Source of the DNA: Akkermansiaceae bacterium UBA7331
GTDB taxonomy: Bacteria > Verrucomicrobiota > Verrucomicrobiia > Verrucomicrobiales > Akkermansiaceae
DNA: 64,000 nucleotides
Direction: 5' to 3'
NCBI GenBank assembly: GCA_002471255.1
Contig: DKPP01000004.1
Location: 106,406-170,405, forward strand
Position 1 is the stretch's first letter. The number at the start of each line of letters is the position of its first letter. The translations under genes and the position numbers were made by a program. The notes below the pieces were generated by a model. That model ran no database searches. It was not told the DNA's origin and was given only the letters and a program-made list of their open reading frames with translations. Shown here in pieces: positions 25,965 to 34,720 of the stretch.

Positions 25965-27098
25965 ATGTCATTTACTCTTCATACAGTTGATAAGCAGACT
26001 GATGCCCGCTTGGGTACCTTGGAATTGCCACATGGTAAAATCCAAACGCCGATTTTTATGCCGGTAGGTACGCAAGGTACGGTAAAAACTTTGCATCCGA
26101 ATGATTTAAAAGATTTGGGTGCTCAAATCATTTTAGGTAACACCTACCACCTGTCGATTCGCCCTGGGGCCGATTTAATTCAGGAAATGGGTGGTTTACA
26201 CCGTTTTAGTAATTGGGATAAGCCTATTTTGACCGATTCAGGCGGTTTTCAGGTTTGGTCTTTGGCTAAACTTCGTAAAATTACCGAAGAAGGTGTAAGA
26301 TTTTCTAATCACTTGGATGGCTCCTATATGATGTTGAGCCCTGAGCGCTCCATGGAGATACAGGCTCAGCTCGGTAGTGATATAGCGATGTTGTTTGATG
26401 AATGCCCTCCTTATCCTTGTGATCGTGCTTACGCGGAAAAATCATTGGGATTAACCTTGCGCTGGGCTCAGCGTTGTAAAGATTGGGTGAAAACACATCA
26501 GCCACGTTCGGGGGAAGGCCGTCAGCATCATTTTGGTATCGTGCAAGGTTCCGTTTATGCCGATTTAAGACGCCGTTGTGCTGAAGAGTTGGCTGCGTTA
26601 GATTTTGATGGTTATGCAGTTGGTGGTGTATCGGTAGGTGAGCCTGAAGAGGAAATGTTACGTGCCATTGATCATGCCGTACCATTTTTACCGAAAGATA
26701 AACCTCGATATGCAATGGGCTTGGGTACACCGCCTCAGCTTTTAGAGATGATTGCACGTGGTGTCGATATGTTTGACTGTGTGATGCCGACTCGTTTGGC
26801 CCGTCATGGAGTTGCCTTAACACCTGATGGTCCGATGCATATTAAAAACCTTCGTTGGGCGAAAGATGACCGTCCGATTGATGAAGCAGGGCATCCTCAT
26901 GTTACCCAATTTTCACGTGCTTATATAAGACATTTGTTTAAAGCTGGTGAAATACTCTCTTTAAGATTGCTTTCTTTCCAAAATTTGGAATTCTATCTGA
27001 GGTTGATGGCACAAGCGCGCGAAGCCATTGCCACAGGAACATTCGGCTCTTTTAAAGATGCCTTCATCGCGCGTTACAACTCAAACAATATTGTATAA
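25965..27098 (+). CDS. tgt: queuine tRNA-ribosyltransferase (lacking the usual Cys zinc ligands)
   Basis: Exchanges guanine for a queuine precursor in tRNAs with GUN anticodons. Conserved parts: 'MPVGTQGTVKTLHPNDL', general acid/nucleophile region 'LTDSGGFQVWSLAKL', 'GIVQGSVYADLR', 'YAVGGVSVGEP', 'YAMGLGTPPQLLEMIARGVDMFDCVMPTRLARHG'. The zinc motif usually CxCxxC before 'SRAYLRHL' is replaced by 'EAGHPHVTQFSRAYIRHL', with no cysteines. About 377 residues is the normal length, and the ATG at 25965 is the conventional start. It is directly followed by yajC, the usual neighbour order. Confidence 0.93.
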   Translation: MSFTLHTVDKQTDARLGTLELPHGKIQTPIFMPVGTQGTVKTLHPNDLKDLGAQIILGNTYHLSIRPGADLIQEMGGLHRFSNWDKPILTDSGGFQVWSLAKLRKITEEGVRFSNHLDGSYMMLSPERSMEIQAQLGSDIAMLFDECPPYPCDRAYAEKSLGLTLRWAQRCKDWVKTHQPRSGEGRQHHFGIVQGSVYADLRRRCAEELAALDFDGYAVGGVSVGEPEEEMLRAIDHAVPFLPKDKPRYAMGLGTPPQLLEMIARGVDMFDCVMPTRLARHGVALTPDGPMHIKNLRWAKDDRPIDEAGHPHVTQFSRAYIRHLFKAGEILSLRLLSFQNLEFYLRLMAQAREAIATGTFGSFKDAFIARYNSNNIV

Positions 27099-27407
27099 AT
27101 GAATAATCTTCTAGCACAAGCCGAGCAAGCAGCTCCAGGTGGCCTCTCCGGCATTTTTGGTAATCCTATTTTTATGATGGTTATCATCGCCGTTCTTTTT
27201 TGGGTGATGTTGATTCGTCCTCAAAGAAAGGCACAAAAAGAGCAACAAAACCGCATTAGCTCTTTAGAAAAGGGTGATAAAGTGGTGACCAATGCCGGCA
27301 TCCATGGTCGTATCGAAAAAATCGATGAAAAAACCGTTATGCTTAAGATTGCAGAAGGCGTGATCATCGAAGTTGAAAAGAACGTGATCGTACACGTTGA
27401 GAAGTAA
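27099..27407 (+). CDS. yajC: preprotein translocase subunit YajC
   Basis: A 102-residue accessory of the SecDF complex. A single membrane helix ('IFMMVIIAVLFWVMLIRPQRK') carries the typical 'RPQrKaqKE' junction; a small soluble beta domain follows ('LEKGDKVVTNAGIHGRIEKID'). It begins on the base after the tgt stop. secD, which often follows, is not here; a hairpin and an EF-hand gene come next. Confidence 0.95.
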   Translation: MNNLLAQAEQAAPGGLSGIFGNPIFMMVIIAVLFWVMLIRPQRKAQKEQQNRISSLEKGDKVVTNAGIHGRIEKIDEKTVMLKIAEGVIIEVEKNVIVHVEK

Positions 27408-27415
27408 GTTTCCCA

Positions 27416-27447
27416 TCCCGCTCGGATTTGTCATGATTCGAGCGGGA
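27416..27447 (+). terminator. inverted repeat after yajC, probable terminator
   Basis: Arms TCCCGCTCG / CGAGCGGGA around an AT-rich loop, followed a few bases later by a T-rich stretch. It is a plausible end of the trmB-tgt-yajC run. Confidence 0.6.
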
Positions 27448-27508
27448 TTCACTTTTTCTGCAACTATTCTGTTATTCAGGTGTTATCACTAAAGTACTTG
27501 TTTAAGAT

Positions 27509-28468
27509 ATGATTTGCGTGATGACTTCTATAACTTTGTTTGCCGGGATGGTTAATCAACCACCGCCGGTAGTAGAACCGGTAAAACAGGGCTGCGATGC
27601 TCCGGTTTTACCTCCTCATGTTGTAGAGTCTCATTGTTTTCATTTGTTAGTCCGGGAGCTATTGTTAGATCGATATGATCTCAATAAGGACGGCAAGTTA
27701 AGCCGTGAAGAACGTGCCACATTAGAACAGGATGCCTTTGCTGCTCATAAGCGCGCTAAATTGGAATTAATGATGCGCTTTGATGAGGATAAGGATGGTA
27801 AACTCTCTGCAGAAGAGTATGCCAAATTTAAACAAGCTATGGAACGTCGTAAATTGCGTTCCGTTAAGCAGACTCAAAAGGTAGTATTTTCGAATCAAAC
27901 AGGTAAGGTTTCTGCGGTAGTGACGGTAACTGAAACCCGTCAAATGCCTATTCCGGCAATCCCTTCCGCTCAAGTTAGTCCTGCTGTGCAAATGATGAAC
28001 GCCGCTACGGTTGCTTCTCCTTTTTGCAATAAACCCTGCCCACCTAAAAAGAAGGCAGTGCCTATCCGACCTCATATTTTCATGTTAGTGCATGAATTGA
28101 TTTTAGAACGTTTCGATTTAAATAAAGACGGTAAATTGGATAATAAAGAGCGTATGATCATGACAAAAATGGCTCATGACCTTTATGAAAAAACCAAGAA
28201 AGAGTCTGTAGAACGTTTTGATTTAAATGGTGATGGCTTATTAAGTCGTATGGAGAAAGAGCGTGCTCTTTACATCCTAAATGAAGAGTCGGGTGTGGAA
28301 CAAGATATGGGTGATGATATCGATATGTTGATACGTTCCAATATTCAAGCAATGTTAGACGCTGGATGTCATCAATTACCTCCTGCTCCGGCTCATCCGG
28401 CTGTTCCGGCTGTTCCGGCTGTTCCGGTTGCTCCGACGGTTAGACCTAGTCATCGTCCGACCCATTAA
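27509..28468 (+). CDS. EF-hand protein with four calcium-binding loops
   Basis: A 319-residue protein with two pairs of EF-hands: 'DLNKDGKLSREE', 'DEDKDGKLSAEE' (about residues 56-100), then 'DLNKDGKLDNKE' and 'DLNGDGLLSRME' (about 200-250). All have the acidic calcium ligands and the central Gly. The C-terminus holds a short Ala-Val-Pro repeat encoded by GCTGTTCCG units at 28396-28425. The N-terminus is hydrophobic but a poor signal peptide. Function unknown; EF-hand proteins are common in Planctomycetes and Verrucomicrobia. It precedes a recombinase gene by 9 bases. Confidence 0.8.
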   Translation: MICVMTSITLFAGMVNQPPPVVEPVKQGCDAPVLPPHVVESHCFHLLVRELLLDRYDLNKDGKLSREERATLEQDAFAAHKRAKLELMMRFDEDKDGKLSAEEYAKFKQAMERRKLRSVKQTQKVVFSNQTGKVSAVVTVTETRQMPIPAIPSAQVSPAVQMMNAATVASPFCNKPCPPKKKAVPIRPHIFMLVHELILERFDLNKDGKLDNKERMIMTKMAHDLYEKTKKESVERFDLNGDGLLSRMEKERALYILNEESGVEQDMGDDIDMLIRSNIQAMLDAGCHQLPPAPAHPAVPAVPAVPVAPTVRPSHRPTH

Positions 28469-28477
28469 ATTATTTAT

Positions 28478-29371
28478 ATGACTGATGATTCATTCATTGA
28501 GTCCTTTGAATCGTATTTACAAGGTGAGCGTATGGCTTCAGATCATACGGTTGAAGTTTACTTGCGAACCTTATTTCAGTTTAAAAATTGGTTGGGTGAA
28601 TCATTTGTTACTTGGGAGCAATGTACCTCCGAACAAATGCGTGATTGGTTGTTTGAGTTGCTCAAATTAGAGTTGAGTAAATCGACTATTAGATTGCGAT
28701 TCGCAGCGCTGCGGAGTTTTTATCGCTTTTTGTGTAAACGTCATGGATTAAAAGACAACCCTCTTATTGGTGTGTCTTTGCCAAAGGCTAGTCAAAAGTT
28801 GCCTGTTTTTCTCAGCTTTCCTCAAATGTTGGAATTACTGGAATTGCCTTATCAAGTAAAATTGCCTCGCAATGCCCCGTCTTGGTTGCCATATCGAGAT
28901 GGTGCGATGATGGAATTATTTTATTCAGGTGGCTTACGTTTGAGCGAATTGGTCGGGCTTAATGTTAGTGATGTTAGCCATGAAGGTGTGATTGTTTATG
29001 GTAAGGGGCGTAAAGAGCGATTTTTACCTATAAGTCCGGTTGCATTTGGTGCAATAGAGGAGTATAAAACTCGTGCCGGAATAGAAGAAGGGAAGCATGC
29101 CTTATTTCGTTCAAGACTTGGTAGTAGGCTTAGCTCGCGCTCCGTCCAACTAATGTTTGAAAAGTATGTGAGGCATTCAAGCATCCCTTTTAAAATTTCT
29201 CCGCACAAAATACGTCACACTTTTGCGACTCACATGCTGGATGCCGGAGCTGATTTAAGAGCTGTGCAAGAGCTATTAGGTCACGTTTCCTTATCGACTA
29301 CACAGATTTATACTCATGTAACGAGGGCTAAGCTAGCAGAAGTGTATTATAACACACATCCACGAGCATGA
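28478..29371 (+). CDS. tyrosine recombinase XerC/XerD
   Basis: A 297-residue site-specific recombinase, as in chromosome dimer resolution. The N-terminal SAM-like core-binding domain spans 1-95. Catalytic residues can be placed: R154 ('SGGLRLSELVGL'), K176 ('VYGKGRKER'), H243 and R246 ('PHKIRHTFATHML'), H269 ('LLGHVSLSTTQIYTH') and nucleophile Y278. No mobile-element cargo adjoins, which favours a housekeeping Xer over an integrase. Its stop overlaps the LysE gene (ATGA). Confidence 0.92.
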   Translation: MTDDSFIESFESYLQGERMASDHTVEVYLRTLFQFKNWLGESFVTWEQCTSEQMRDWLFELLKLELSKSTIRLRFAALRSFYRFLCKRHGLKDNPLIGVSLPKASQKLPVFLSFPQMLELLELPYQVKLPRNAPSWLPYRDGAMMELFYSGGLRLSELVGLNVSDVSHEGVIVYGKGRKERFLPISPVAFGAIEEYKTRAGIEEGKHALFRSRLGSRLSSRSVQLMFEKYVRHSSIPFKISPHKIRHTFATHMLDAGADLRAVQELLGHVSLSTTQIYTHVTRAKLAEVYYNTHPRA

Positions 29372-30027
29372 TAGACTGGTATTATAACGTTATTTATCCA
29401 TTGCTGCCTCAAGAGTTTTGGTTTGTATTCCTTTTATTTCTTTCGCAGGCATCTCCCGGGCCCGATCAAGCTTATGTCGTACGCTCTAGCCTAGCTTATG
29501 GATTAAGAGGTGGGATTGTTGCTTCCGCCGGTATTGCTGCCGGTCTTGTTTTTCATGCCATTTTGGTTTGTACGGTAGGATCCTTCTTATTTGAAGGCCT
29601 TGTCGGTGATGTTTTTTTAACTCTAGCCGGTGGATGGATGATTTATTTAGGTTGGAAGATCTGGCCTAAAAAAATTGAGGGAGAAGAAATATCGTTGAAG
29701 GGGTTGGCTAAAGCGAAAAAAATGCGCTCCATTTTTACGGAAGCACTCATTTGTAATTTGCTGAATGCGAAGTGTACCTTGTTCCTTGTTTCCTTATGCG
29801 CTCCTTTATTAAAGGATCAACCATCTATTCCATATTTGTTTTTTGTCGGGTTCCTAATCGTCATAACGGCTTTTGTCGGATGGAGTATCTGGGCATATGC
29901 TTTCCAATGGAAGTGGATTCGACGCTTTTATGCTAATGATGCCGGCTGGATTGATCGTTTCTTTGCTGTGGCTCTAACGATATTCGGATTATCCATTTGG
30001 TGGAATTTAGTCATAGCGAAGGTGTGA
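29368..30027 (+). CDS. LysE/RhtB-family amino-acid exporter
   Basis: A 219-residue membrane protein with about six helices and the family signature 'ASPGPDQAYVVRSSLAYGLRGGIVASAGIAAG' near the N-terminus. Members export amino acids such as threonine, homoserine or lysine; the substrate is not visible. It overlaps the Xer recombinase stop by 4 bases, so the two are probably translationally coupled. Confidence 0.88.
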   Translation: MIDWYYNVIYPLLPQEFWFVFLLFLSQASPGPDQAYVVRSSLAYGLRGGIVASAGIAAGLVFHAILVCTVGSFLFEGLVGDVFLTLAGGWMIYLGWKIWPKKIEGEEISLKGLAKAKKMRSIFTEALICNLLNAKCTLFLVSLCAPLLKDQPSIPYLFFVGFLIVITAFVGWSIWAYAFQWKWIRRFYANDAGWIDRFFAVALTIFGLSIWWNLVIAKV

Positions 30028-30205
30028 TAAACAGGCTTGTGGAGCATTTTTTGAAGAAAAATCGCCCATAATGAGGAAAAAATCACTCAATCCTTGACAA
30101 AAGCCCGATAATATAGGATACATTTGCACCCGCTATTGGAAGTGGGTCGTGCACAGAATGATTTTGCGTGACTCTCTCCCTTAACATCTTTTACATACAA
30201 TTGAT

Positions 30206-30442
30206 ATGGCAGTAGCAATTAGACTCAACCGTCAAGGTTCCAAAGACCGTCCTTATTACAAAATTGTTGTTGTAGACAGCCGCAAGCGTCGCGACGGTCG
30301 TTACATCGAGCAAGTGGGCACATATGACCCAATGCAAGCAGGTGTTAACTATACGATCGACCTCGAGAAGGTTGATAAGTGGCTTGCTAACGGTGCTCAG
30401 CCTTCTGAGACTGTTAACTCCATTATTCGCAAGTCTCGCTAG
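30206..30442 (+). CDS. rpsP: 30S ribosomal protein S16
   Basis: A 78-residue protein with the S16 hallmarks 'AVAIRLNRQGSKDRPYYKIVVVDSRKRRDGRYIEQVGTYDP'. The 5' region has a TTGACA hexamer at 30094 and an imperfect inverted repeat TGCACCC/GGGTCGTGCA at 30125-30153 that could be a leader hairpin. Downstream comes a strong terminator, so it stands alone here rather than in an rpsP-rimM-trmD-rplS operon. Confidence 0.97.
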   Translation: MAVAIRLNRQGSKDRPYYKIVVVDSRKRRDGRYIEQVGTYDPMQAGVNYTIDLEKVDKWLANGAQPSETVNSIIRKSR

Positions 30443-30465
30443 TCGTTACTTACAGTTTTTACATC

Positions 30466-30507
30466 AAGCGCACCCTTTGTTTAGGCAGAGGGATGCGCTT
30501 TTTTTAT
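30466..30507 (+). terminator. rho-independent terminator after rpsP
   Basis: Stem AAGCGCACCCT / AGGGATGCGCTT with one internal mismatch, then seven T. Confidence 0.88.
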
Positions 30508-30520
30508 TTAACTTTACACA

Positions 30521-30552
30521 AAAAATCAGCAAATCCTCATTGGCTTGCTGAT
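30521..30552 (-). terminator. rho-independent terminator after aroK (minus strand)
   Basis: On the minus strand the stem ATCAGCAA / TTGCTGAT is followed by six T; it lies 27 bases beyond the aroK stop. Confidence 0.75.
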
Positions 30553-30578
30553 GCTTTCTTATTTAGACGTAGATTGAG

Positions 30579-31136
30579 TTATCGTCTCGGGATGAAAAGT
30601 TTGGCGGACTCTAAAATGCCAAATGAGATTTCATGAATGTGCAGATTATCGGTGTCGATGCAAAGATCTGCCGTTTCCTTGTAATGATTCAATCTGTTTG
30701 AGATGATGTCGGTCAGAGTAGCCTTCGGATTCTCGGTTTGTAGGAGAGGTCTGCCTGTGCAATGGCATATACGTTGGTAGAGTGTATCTACGGTTGCGTT
30801 AAGCCAAACGACAAATCCAAGTTGCTGTAAAATCTCTCGGTTCTCGGGTCTCATGATGATGCCGCCTCCCGTGGAGATAATATGATTACCCGGGCATTGT
30901 GTTAATAAGCATTCCAAAGTTTGAGTCTCAAGTTGTCGGAAATATTCTTCTCCCTCGCTCGCGAAAATGTCGCTAATAGAGCGTTGTTCCTGACTTTCGA
31001 TAAGAGAATCAGTATCAATAAGGGTAAGTTGCTTATCTCGTGATAATTCTTTACCTATCGTTGACTTCCCACACCCCATTGCTCCTATAAGGATAATGTT
31101 GGGGTAGCAGTCTGTAGATGGGTTGTTGTCGATCAC
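30579..31136 (-). CDS. aroK: shikimate kinase
   Basis: Phosphorylates shikimate in chorismate synthesis. The Walker A motif is 'GAMGCGKSTIG' (about residues 18-28), substrate residues lie in 'DTDSLIE', 'EEYFRQLE' and 'STGGGIIMRPE', and the ADP-lid Arg in 'TGRPLL'. At 185 residues the length is normal. It has its own terminator and is divergent from tsaC. Confidence 0.93.
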   Translation of the reverse strand: MIDNNPSTDCYPNIILIGAMGCGKSTIGKELSRDKQLTLIDTDSLIESQEQRSISDIFASEGEEYFRQLETQTLECLLTQCPGNHIISTGGGIIMRPENREILQQLGFVVWLNATVDTLYQRICHCTGRPLLQTENPKATLTDIISNRLNHYKETADLCIDTDNLHIHEISFGILESAKLFIPRR

Positions 31137-31327
31137 GCAAGCATTCTATCTAATCTAGTGATAGATGAAAACTGAAATTTTATCATACCAATCAAAAGAT
31201 GATGTTGATGCCTTGGATCACTAATTTGTGATAGCAAGAATATGATTTTAGAGTGATTTTTCGAAATATTGAAAATAGTTCTCGTTACAGCCTTGACGAA
31301 AACGTGACCTTAGGGCATGGATAAGGA

Positions 31328-32368
31328 ATGCAAACTGAATTATACGAAGTTGATCCTTTATCGGATAATAAAAAACTGTATGTCAAAGCTGCCGAAGCAA
31401 TGGCTGAAGGTGCTTTGGTTGCTTTGCCTACCGAAACTGTGTATGGTTTGGGAGCCGATGCTTTTAATGCTGAGGCTGTAGCGAAAATTTTTGAAGTAAA
31501 AGGTCGTCCTAGCTTCGATCCGTTAATCATTCATTTACATCATGGTAAGGAATTATCCAAAGTTGCTGTTATTCCTGATGAATTAAAGGATTTAGTGTAT
31601 CAATTGGGTAAGTTGTTTTGGCCGGGACCTTTAACGATGGTTTTGCCTAAAGCCGATGTGGTGCCGGATATTGTAACAAGTGGCTTGCCTACGGTTGCTG
31701 TGCGTGTGAGTGCTCACCCTGCGATGCGTGGCGTGGTTAAAGCGTTGGGTCATCCTGTAGCTGCTCCTAGTGCTAATCTTTTTGGTCGTATCAGTCCTAC
31801 ATCCGCTTCGGCTGTGATGAAAGAATTAGGTGGTAAGATTGATATGGTTCTTGATGCAGGTGCTTGTTCGGAAGGCTTGGAAAGCACTATTGTGCGCCCT
31901 TATGTTGATGAGCGTGGTAAACCGGTATTAGAGCTATTACGTGAAGGGCCTGTGACTCGTGAGCAATTCCGTGGTGTGGCGAAGGTGATTCGTAAAAAAC
32001 CTACGAGTGCCCCTGCTTCTGATGAAGCAAAGCCTGCACCGGGTATGCTTGAAAGCCATTATGCTCCTAGAAAGCCGTTAATTTTGATTGAAGATGGTCA
32101 AACTTTTGAGCCGGAAGAGGGTGTAAAATATGCTTTGCTCTCTTACGAGGGTACATCTGCTTTGGCTGAAGAAGGTGACTGGGTAAAGGTTGTTCCTATG
32201 AGCCCGGGTAAAGGTCGTTTAGCAGAAGCTGCTGTTCGATTATTCGCCTTGATGCGTGAAATGGATGAAGATGAGTCATTTGATGTTATCGTCGCTGAGC
32301 CCGTATCGGCTGCCGGCTTAGGTCATGCGATTATGGATCGTTTGCGCCGCGCCAGCGTTAAACGTTAA
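31328..32368 (+). CDS. L-threonylcarbamoyladenylate synthase (Sua5/TsaC type)
   Basis: Makes threonylcarbamoyl-AMP for t6A37 tRNA modification. The N-terminal YrdC domain carries 'PTETVYGLGADAF', 'KIFEVKGRPSFDPLIIHL', 'WPGPLTMVLPK', 'VAVRVSAHP' and 'APSANLFGRISPTSA'. The C-terminal Sua5 domain (about 240-346) begins at 'APGMLESHYAPRKP', so this is the long Sua5 form. Confidence 0.93.
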   Translation: MQTELYEVDPLSDNKKLYVKAAEAMAEGALVALPTETVYGLGADAFNAEAVAKIFEVKGRPSFDPLIIHLHHGKELSKVAVIPDELKDLVYQLGKLFWPGPLTMVLPKADVVPDIVTSGLPTVAVRVSAHPAMRGVVKALGHPVAAPSANLFGRISPTSASAVMKELGGKIDMVLDAGACSEGLESTIVRPYVDERGKPVLELLREGPVTREQFRGVAKVIRKKPTSAPASDEAKPAPGMLESHYAPRKPLILIEDGQTFEPEEGVKYALLSYEGTSALAEEGDWVKVVPMSPGKGRLAEAAVRLFALMREMDEDESFDVIVAEPVSAAGLGHAIMDRLRRASVKR

Positions 32369-32388
32369 TTTTAAAAACCGTCACTGTT

Positions 32389-32733
32389 ATGGAAAAAACC
32401 TTATTTGAAAAAATCTGTGAGGGTGAAATTCCTGCCGATATTGTCTATCAGGACGATTTGTGTGTCTGCTTTAAGGATATAAGCCCTCAGGCACCTGTTC
32501 ATTTGCTGCTAGTGCCTAGGCAAGTCATCACTCGCATAGCTTTGGCTCAAGAGGATCAAGCTTGCTTGTTGGGTCATTTGATGCTTAAAGCCGGTGAAAT
32601 CGCTCGATTGGTCGGTATTGCGGATTCAGGATTCAGATTGGTCATTAATAATGGTCCTGATGCCGGAGAGGTAGTTCCTCATTTGCATATCCACATACTT
32701 GGTGGACGCCATTTAGGCTGGCCTCCGGGTTAG
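32389..32733 (+). CDS. HIT-family (HinT-like) nucleotide-binding protein
   Basis: A 114-residue protein with the histidine triad 'PHLHIHILGGR' near the C-terminus and the HinT N-terminus 'TLFEKICEGEIPADIVYQDD'. Members hydrolyse purine nucleoside phosphoramidates. It starts 20 bases after the Sua5 gene. Confidence 0.93.
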   Translation: MEKTLFEKICEGEIPADIVYQDDLCVCFKDISPQAPVHLLLVPRQVITRIALAQEDQACLLGHLMLKAGEIARLVGIADSGFRLVINNGPDAGEVVPHLHIHILGGRHLGWPPG

Positions 32734-32765
32734 CCTATTGATGACAATATTTTCATCTTTTACTT

Positions 32766-32807
32766 AAGAATGGTGTCAGGATGCAATCTTGCCATCATTC
32801 TTTTTTG
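32766..32807 (+). terminator. rho-independent terminator after the HIT gene
   Basis: Arms AAGAATGGTG and CCATCATTCTT (one bulge) followed by six T. Confidence 0.75.
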
Positions 32808-32823
32808 TTGTTAGCCTGAACCT

Positions 32824-33315
32824 ATGAAAAAACTGTTAATAGAGCTCGATCATTTGCCTGAAGAGGGTAAACGATATTGTGATGAGCTAGATCAGGAAAT
32901 TTTTGGCGTCGATGATGATGAGTTGATCTGTACGGGGCCCCTTGAGTTTGATTTGAAGGTTCAAAGATTCGAAGGTGAGCTGTTTGTACAAGGAAAAATT
33001 TCAGCTCCATTTCAATTTCGCTGTGTTAGATGTCTCGATATGTTTGACTATGTCATAGAAAATAATACATTTGCCACTTCAATTGAAATTGATGGGCAAT
33101 CTGCTATTGACTTGACGCAAGTGCTTAGAGAAGAGATTGTTATAGATTTCCCTGCTTATCCGAAATGTGAAGATGGCGGAGAAGAAAATGAATGTATGGC
33201 GAAAACTTCTCATTTTAGAGTGGACAAAAAGGGTAGTTTAGGTGTAAACACTTCTGCCCCGAGTGACCAAAACGGCGTGTGGAACGCCTTGGACGGTTTC
33301 GGAGAGAATCAATAA
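32824..33315 (+). CDS. yceD: YceD-like (DUF177) protein
   Basis: A 163-residue protein in the classical slot before rpmF. DUF177 features: 'VQRFEGELFVQGKISAPFQFRCVRCLDMFDY', 'LREEIVIDFPAYPKC' and 'NGVWNALDGF' at the end; Cys residues in 'CVRC' and 'C..ECMAK' may form a metal site. In other bacteria YceD affects 23S rRNA levels and ribosome assembly. Confidence 0.9.
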   Translation: MKKLLIELDHLPEEGKRYCDELDQEIFGVDDDELICTGPLEFDLKVQRFEGELFVQGKISAPFQFRCVRCLDMFDYVIENNTFATSIEIDGQSAIDLTQVLREEIVIDFPAYPKCEDGGEENECMAKTSHFRVDKKGSLGVNTSAPSDQNGVWNALDGFGENQ

Positions 33316-33339
33316 TCATCTTTTTAATTTAGTAAAGTT

Positions 33340-33531
33340 ATGGCAGCACCAAAACGTAGAACTTCCAAAATGAAGCAACGCTCTCGTCTCGCCGCTATCG
33401 CATGGCGTGCCCCGAAACTTCGCCAATGCCCAAAATGTGGTGGTAGCGTTCCTGGTCACACCGCTTGTGCTTCTTGCGGTACATATACCACTCGTTCCGG
33501 TAAGGAAATCATTGTGAAGGCAGAAGCCTAA
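33340..33531 (+). CDS. rpmF: 50S ribosomal protein L32
   Basis: A 63-residue protein starting 'MAAPKRRTSKMKQRSRLA' with zinc-binding 'CPKCGG' and 'CASCGT', the cysteine-containing form of L32. It lies between yceD and plsX, the usual yceD-rpmF-plsX order linking ribosome and phospholipid synthesis. Confidence 0.97.
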   Translation: MAAPKRRTSKMKQRSRLAAIAWRAPKLRQCPKCGGSVPGHTACASCGTYTTRSGKEIIVKAEA

Positions 33532-33556
33532 ACATTAGTTTTTATATCTAGATTCT

Positions 33557-33614
33557 GAGCCCATCATCAGGCTCGATGAGACTCTCGTAGCCGCTCTTGC
33601 CTTGCAAAGCGGCT
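33557..33614 (+). repeat. two consecutive small inverted repeats between rpmF and plsX
   Basis: GAGCC/GGCTC at 33557-33574 and AGCCGCT/AGCGGCT at 33589-33614, the second followed by a weakly T-rich tail. They may end or attenuate transcription before plsX. Confidence 0.4.
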
Positions 33615-33666
33615 CGTGTTGTTTTAAGATCACACTTCATTTATCCATTTGTAATAACATCGTCGT

Positions 33667-34716
33667 ATGAAAATTGCTTTAGACGCTATGGGAGGAGATT
33701 TTGCTCCCGATATAAACATCGACGGAGCAAAGCGCGCCCTTGCCGATTTTTCCGATATTGAGAAAATCTATTTGGTAGGGCGAGAGGATGAGGTGAAGGC
33801 CTCATGTGATCGTTTTGGTCTGACAGGTAGTCGTATTGAGATTGTACCTGCTTCAGAGGTGGTGGAAATGCATGAATCGGGATTGATGGCCGTTCGTCAG
33901 AAGAAAAATTCTTCGATGTCGGTAGCGGTCGATTTAGTGAAGTCGGGTGATGCTCACGCAGTAGTGAGTGCCGGCAACACAGGGGCGGCAGTAGCTGCTT
34001 CAACTATTAAATTACGTTTATTGCGTGGCGTTGAACGTGCCGGTATCGTTACTCAATTACCCAATGAATTTGGTGTATGCAATGTAACCGATACGGGAGC
34101 TAATCCTGATGCCAAGCCAAGGCACCTTGTGGGTTATGCCATGATGGCCAGTATTTTGGCTAAATATATCTACGGTAAGCAGATGCCTAAGGTTGGGGTC
34201 ATGAGTAATGGCTCTGAGGATGAAAAAGGAAATGATTTTACCAAAGAAACATTTACCATTTTGAAGCATTTAGCTTCTCAAGGGCGATTGCCGTTTGATT
34301 TTGTGGGTAATGTGGAAGGTCACGACTTGTTTGAGCATGAAATGGACGTCGTATTGACCGATGGTTTTACCGGCAACGTTTTATTAAAAACTTGCGAAGC
34401 GACAGCCAAAGCTTTTGGTAAATGGCTTAAAGTGGAATTAAAGAAAAATCCTTTGCGTATGACCGGAGCGATGATGTCAAAAGGCGCTTTTGGTGCTATG
34501 AAACAGCGCTTAGGTTATGATGCTGTAGGTGGTAGTCCTTTATTGGGTGTTAATGGGGTTTCCATTATCGCTCATGGTGGGTCTAATGCTGTTGCTATAC
34601 GAAATGCTTTACGTGTGGCGTCAGAAATGTTACGAGCTAGAGTGAATCCTCTCATTGAGGAAGCCATGGAGCAATTAGGTGAGATACCTAATGCCTCCGA
34701 TCTAGCAAACAAATAA
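33667..34716 (+). CDS. plsX: phosphate acyltransferase PlsX
   Basis: Converts acyl-ACP to acyl-phosphate for phospholipid synthesis. The 349-residue protein opens 'MKIALDAMGGDFAPDINIDGAK' and carries 'VSAGNTGAAVAAS', 'DTGANPDAKPRHL', 'GVMSNGSEDEKGND', 'DVVLTDGFTGNVLLK' and 'GGSPLLGVNGVSIIAHGGS', the standard PlsX motifs. The next gene begins 4 bases after the stop. Confidence 0.97.
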   Translation: MKIALDAMGGDFAPDINIDGAKRALADFSDIEKIYLVGREDEVKASCDRFGLTGSRIEIVPASEVVEMHESGLMAVRQKKNSSMSVAVDLVKSGDAHAVVSAGNTGAAVAASTIKLRLLRGVERAGIVTQLPNEFGVCNVTDTGANPDAKPRHLVGYAMMASILAKYIYGKQMPKVGVMSNGSEDEKGNDFTKETFTILKHLASQGRLPFDFVGNVEGHDLFEHEMDVVLTDGFTGNVLLKTCEATAKAFGKWLKVELKKNPLRMTGAMMSKGAFGAMKQRLGYDAVGGSPLLGVNGVSIIAHGGSNAVAIRNALRVASEMLRARVNPLIEEAMEQLGEIPNASDLANK

Positions 34717-34720
34717 CATT

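Noticed and set aside
28396..28425. GCTGTTCCG units as a CRISPR-like or mobile repeat
   Set aside because: They are in-frame codon repeats inside the EF-hand gene and have no spacers.
28478..29371. The Xer recombinase as a phage integrase marking an element boundary
   Set aside because: It is fused in transcription to a LysE exporter and surrounded by housekeeping genes, with no att-like repeat or cargo, and it is 21 kb from the phage module.
30094..30122. TTGACA with TATAGG/TAGGAT upstream of rpsP as a sigma-70 promoter
   Set aside because: No -10-like hexamer sits at the 16-18 base spacing; the best matches are 12-14 bases away, so I did not list it as a promoter.
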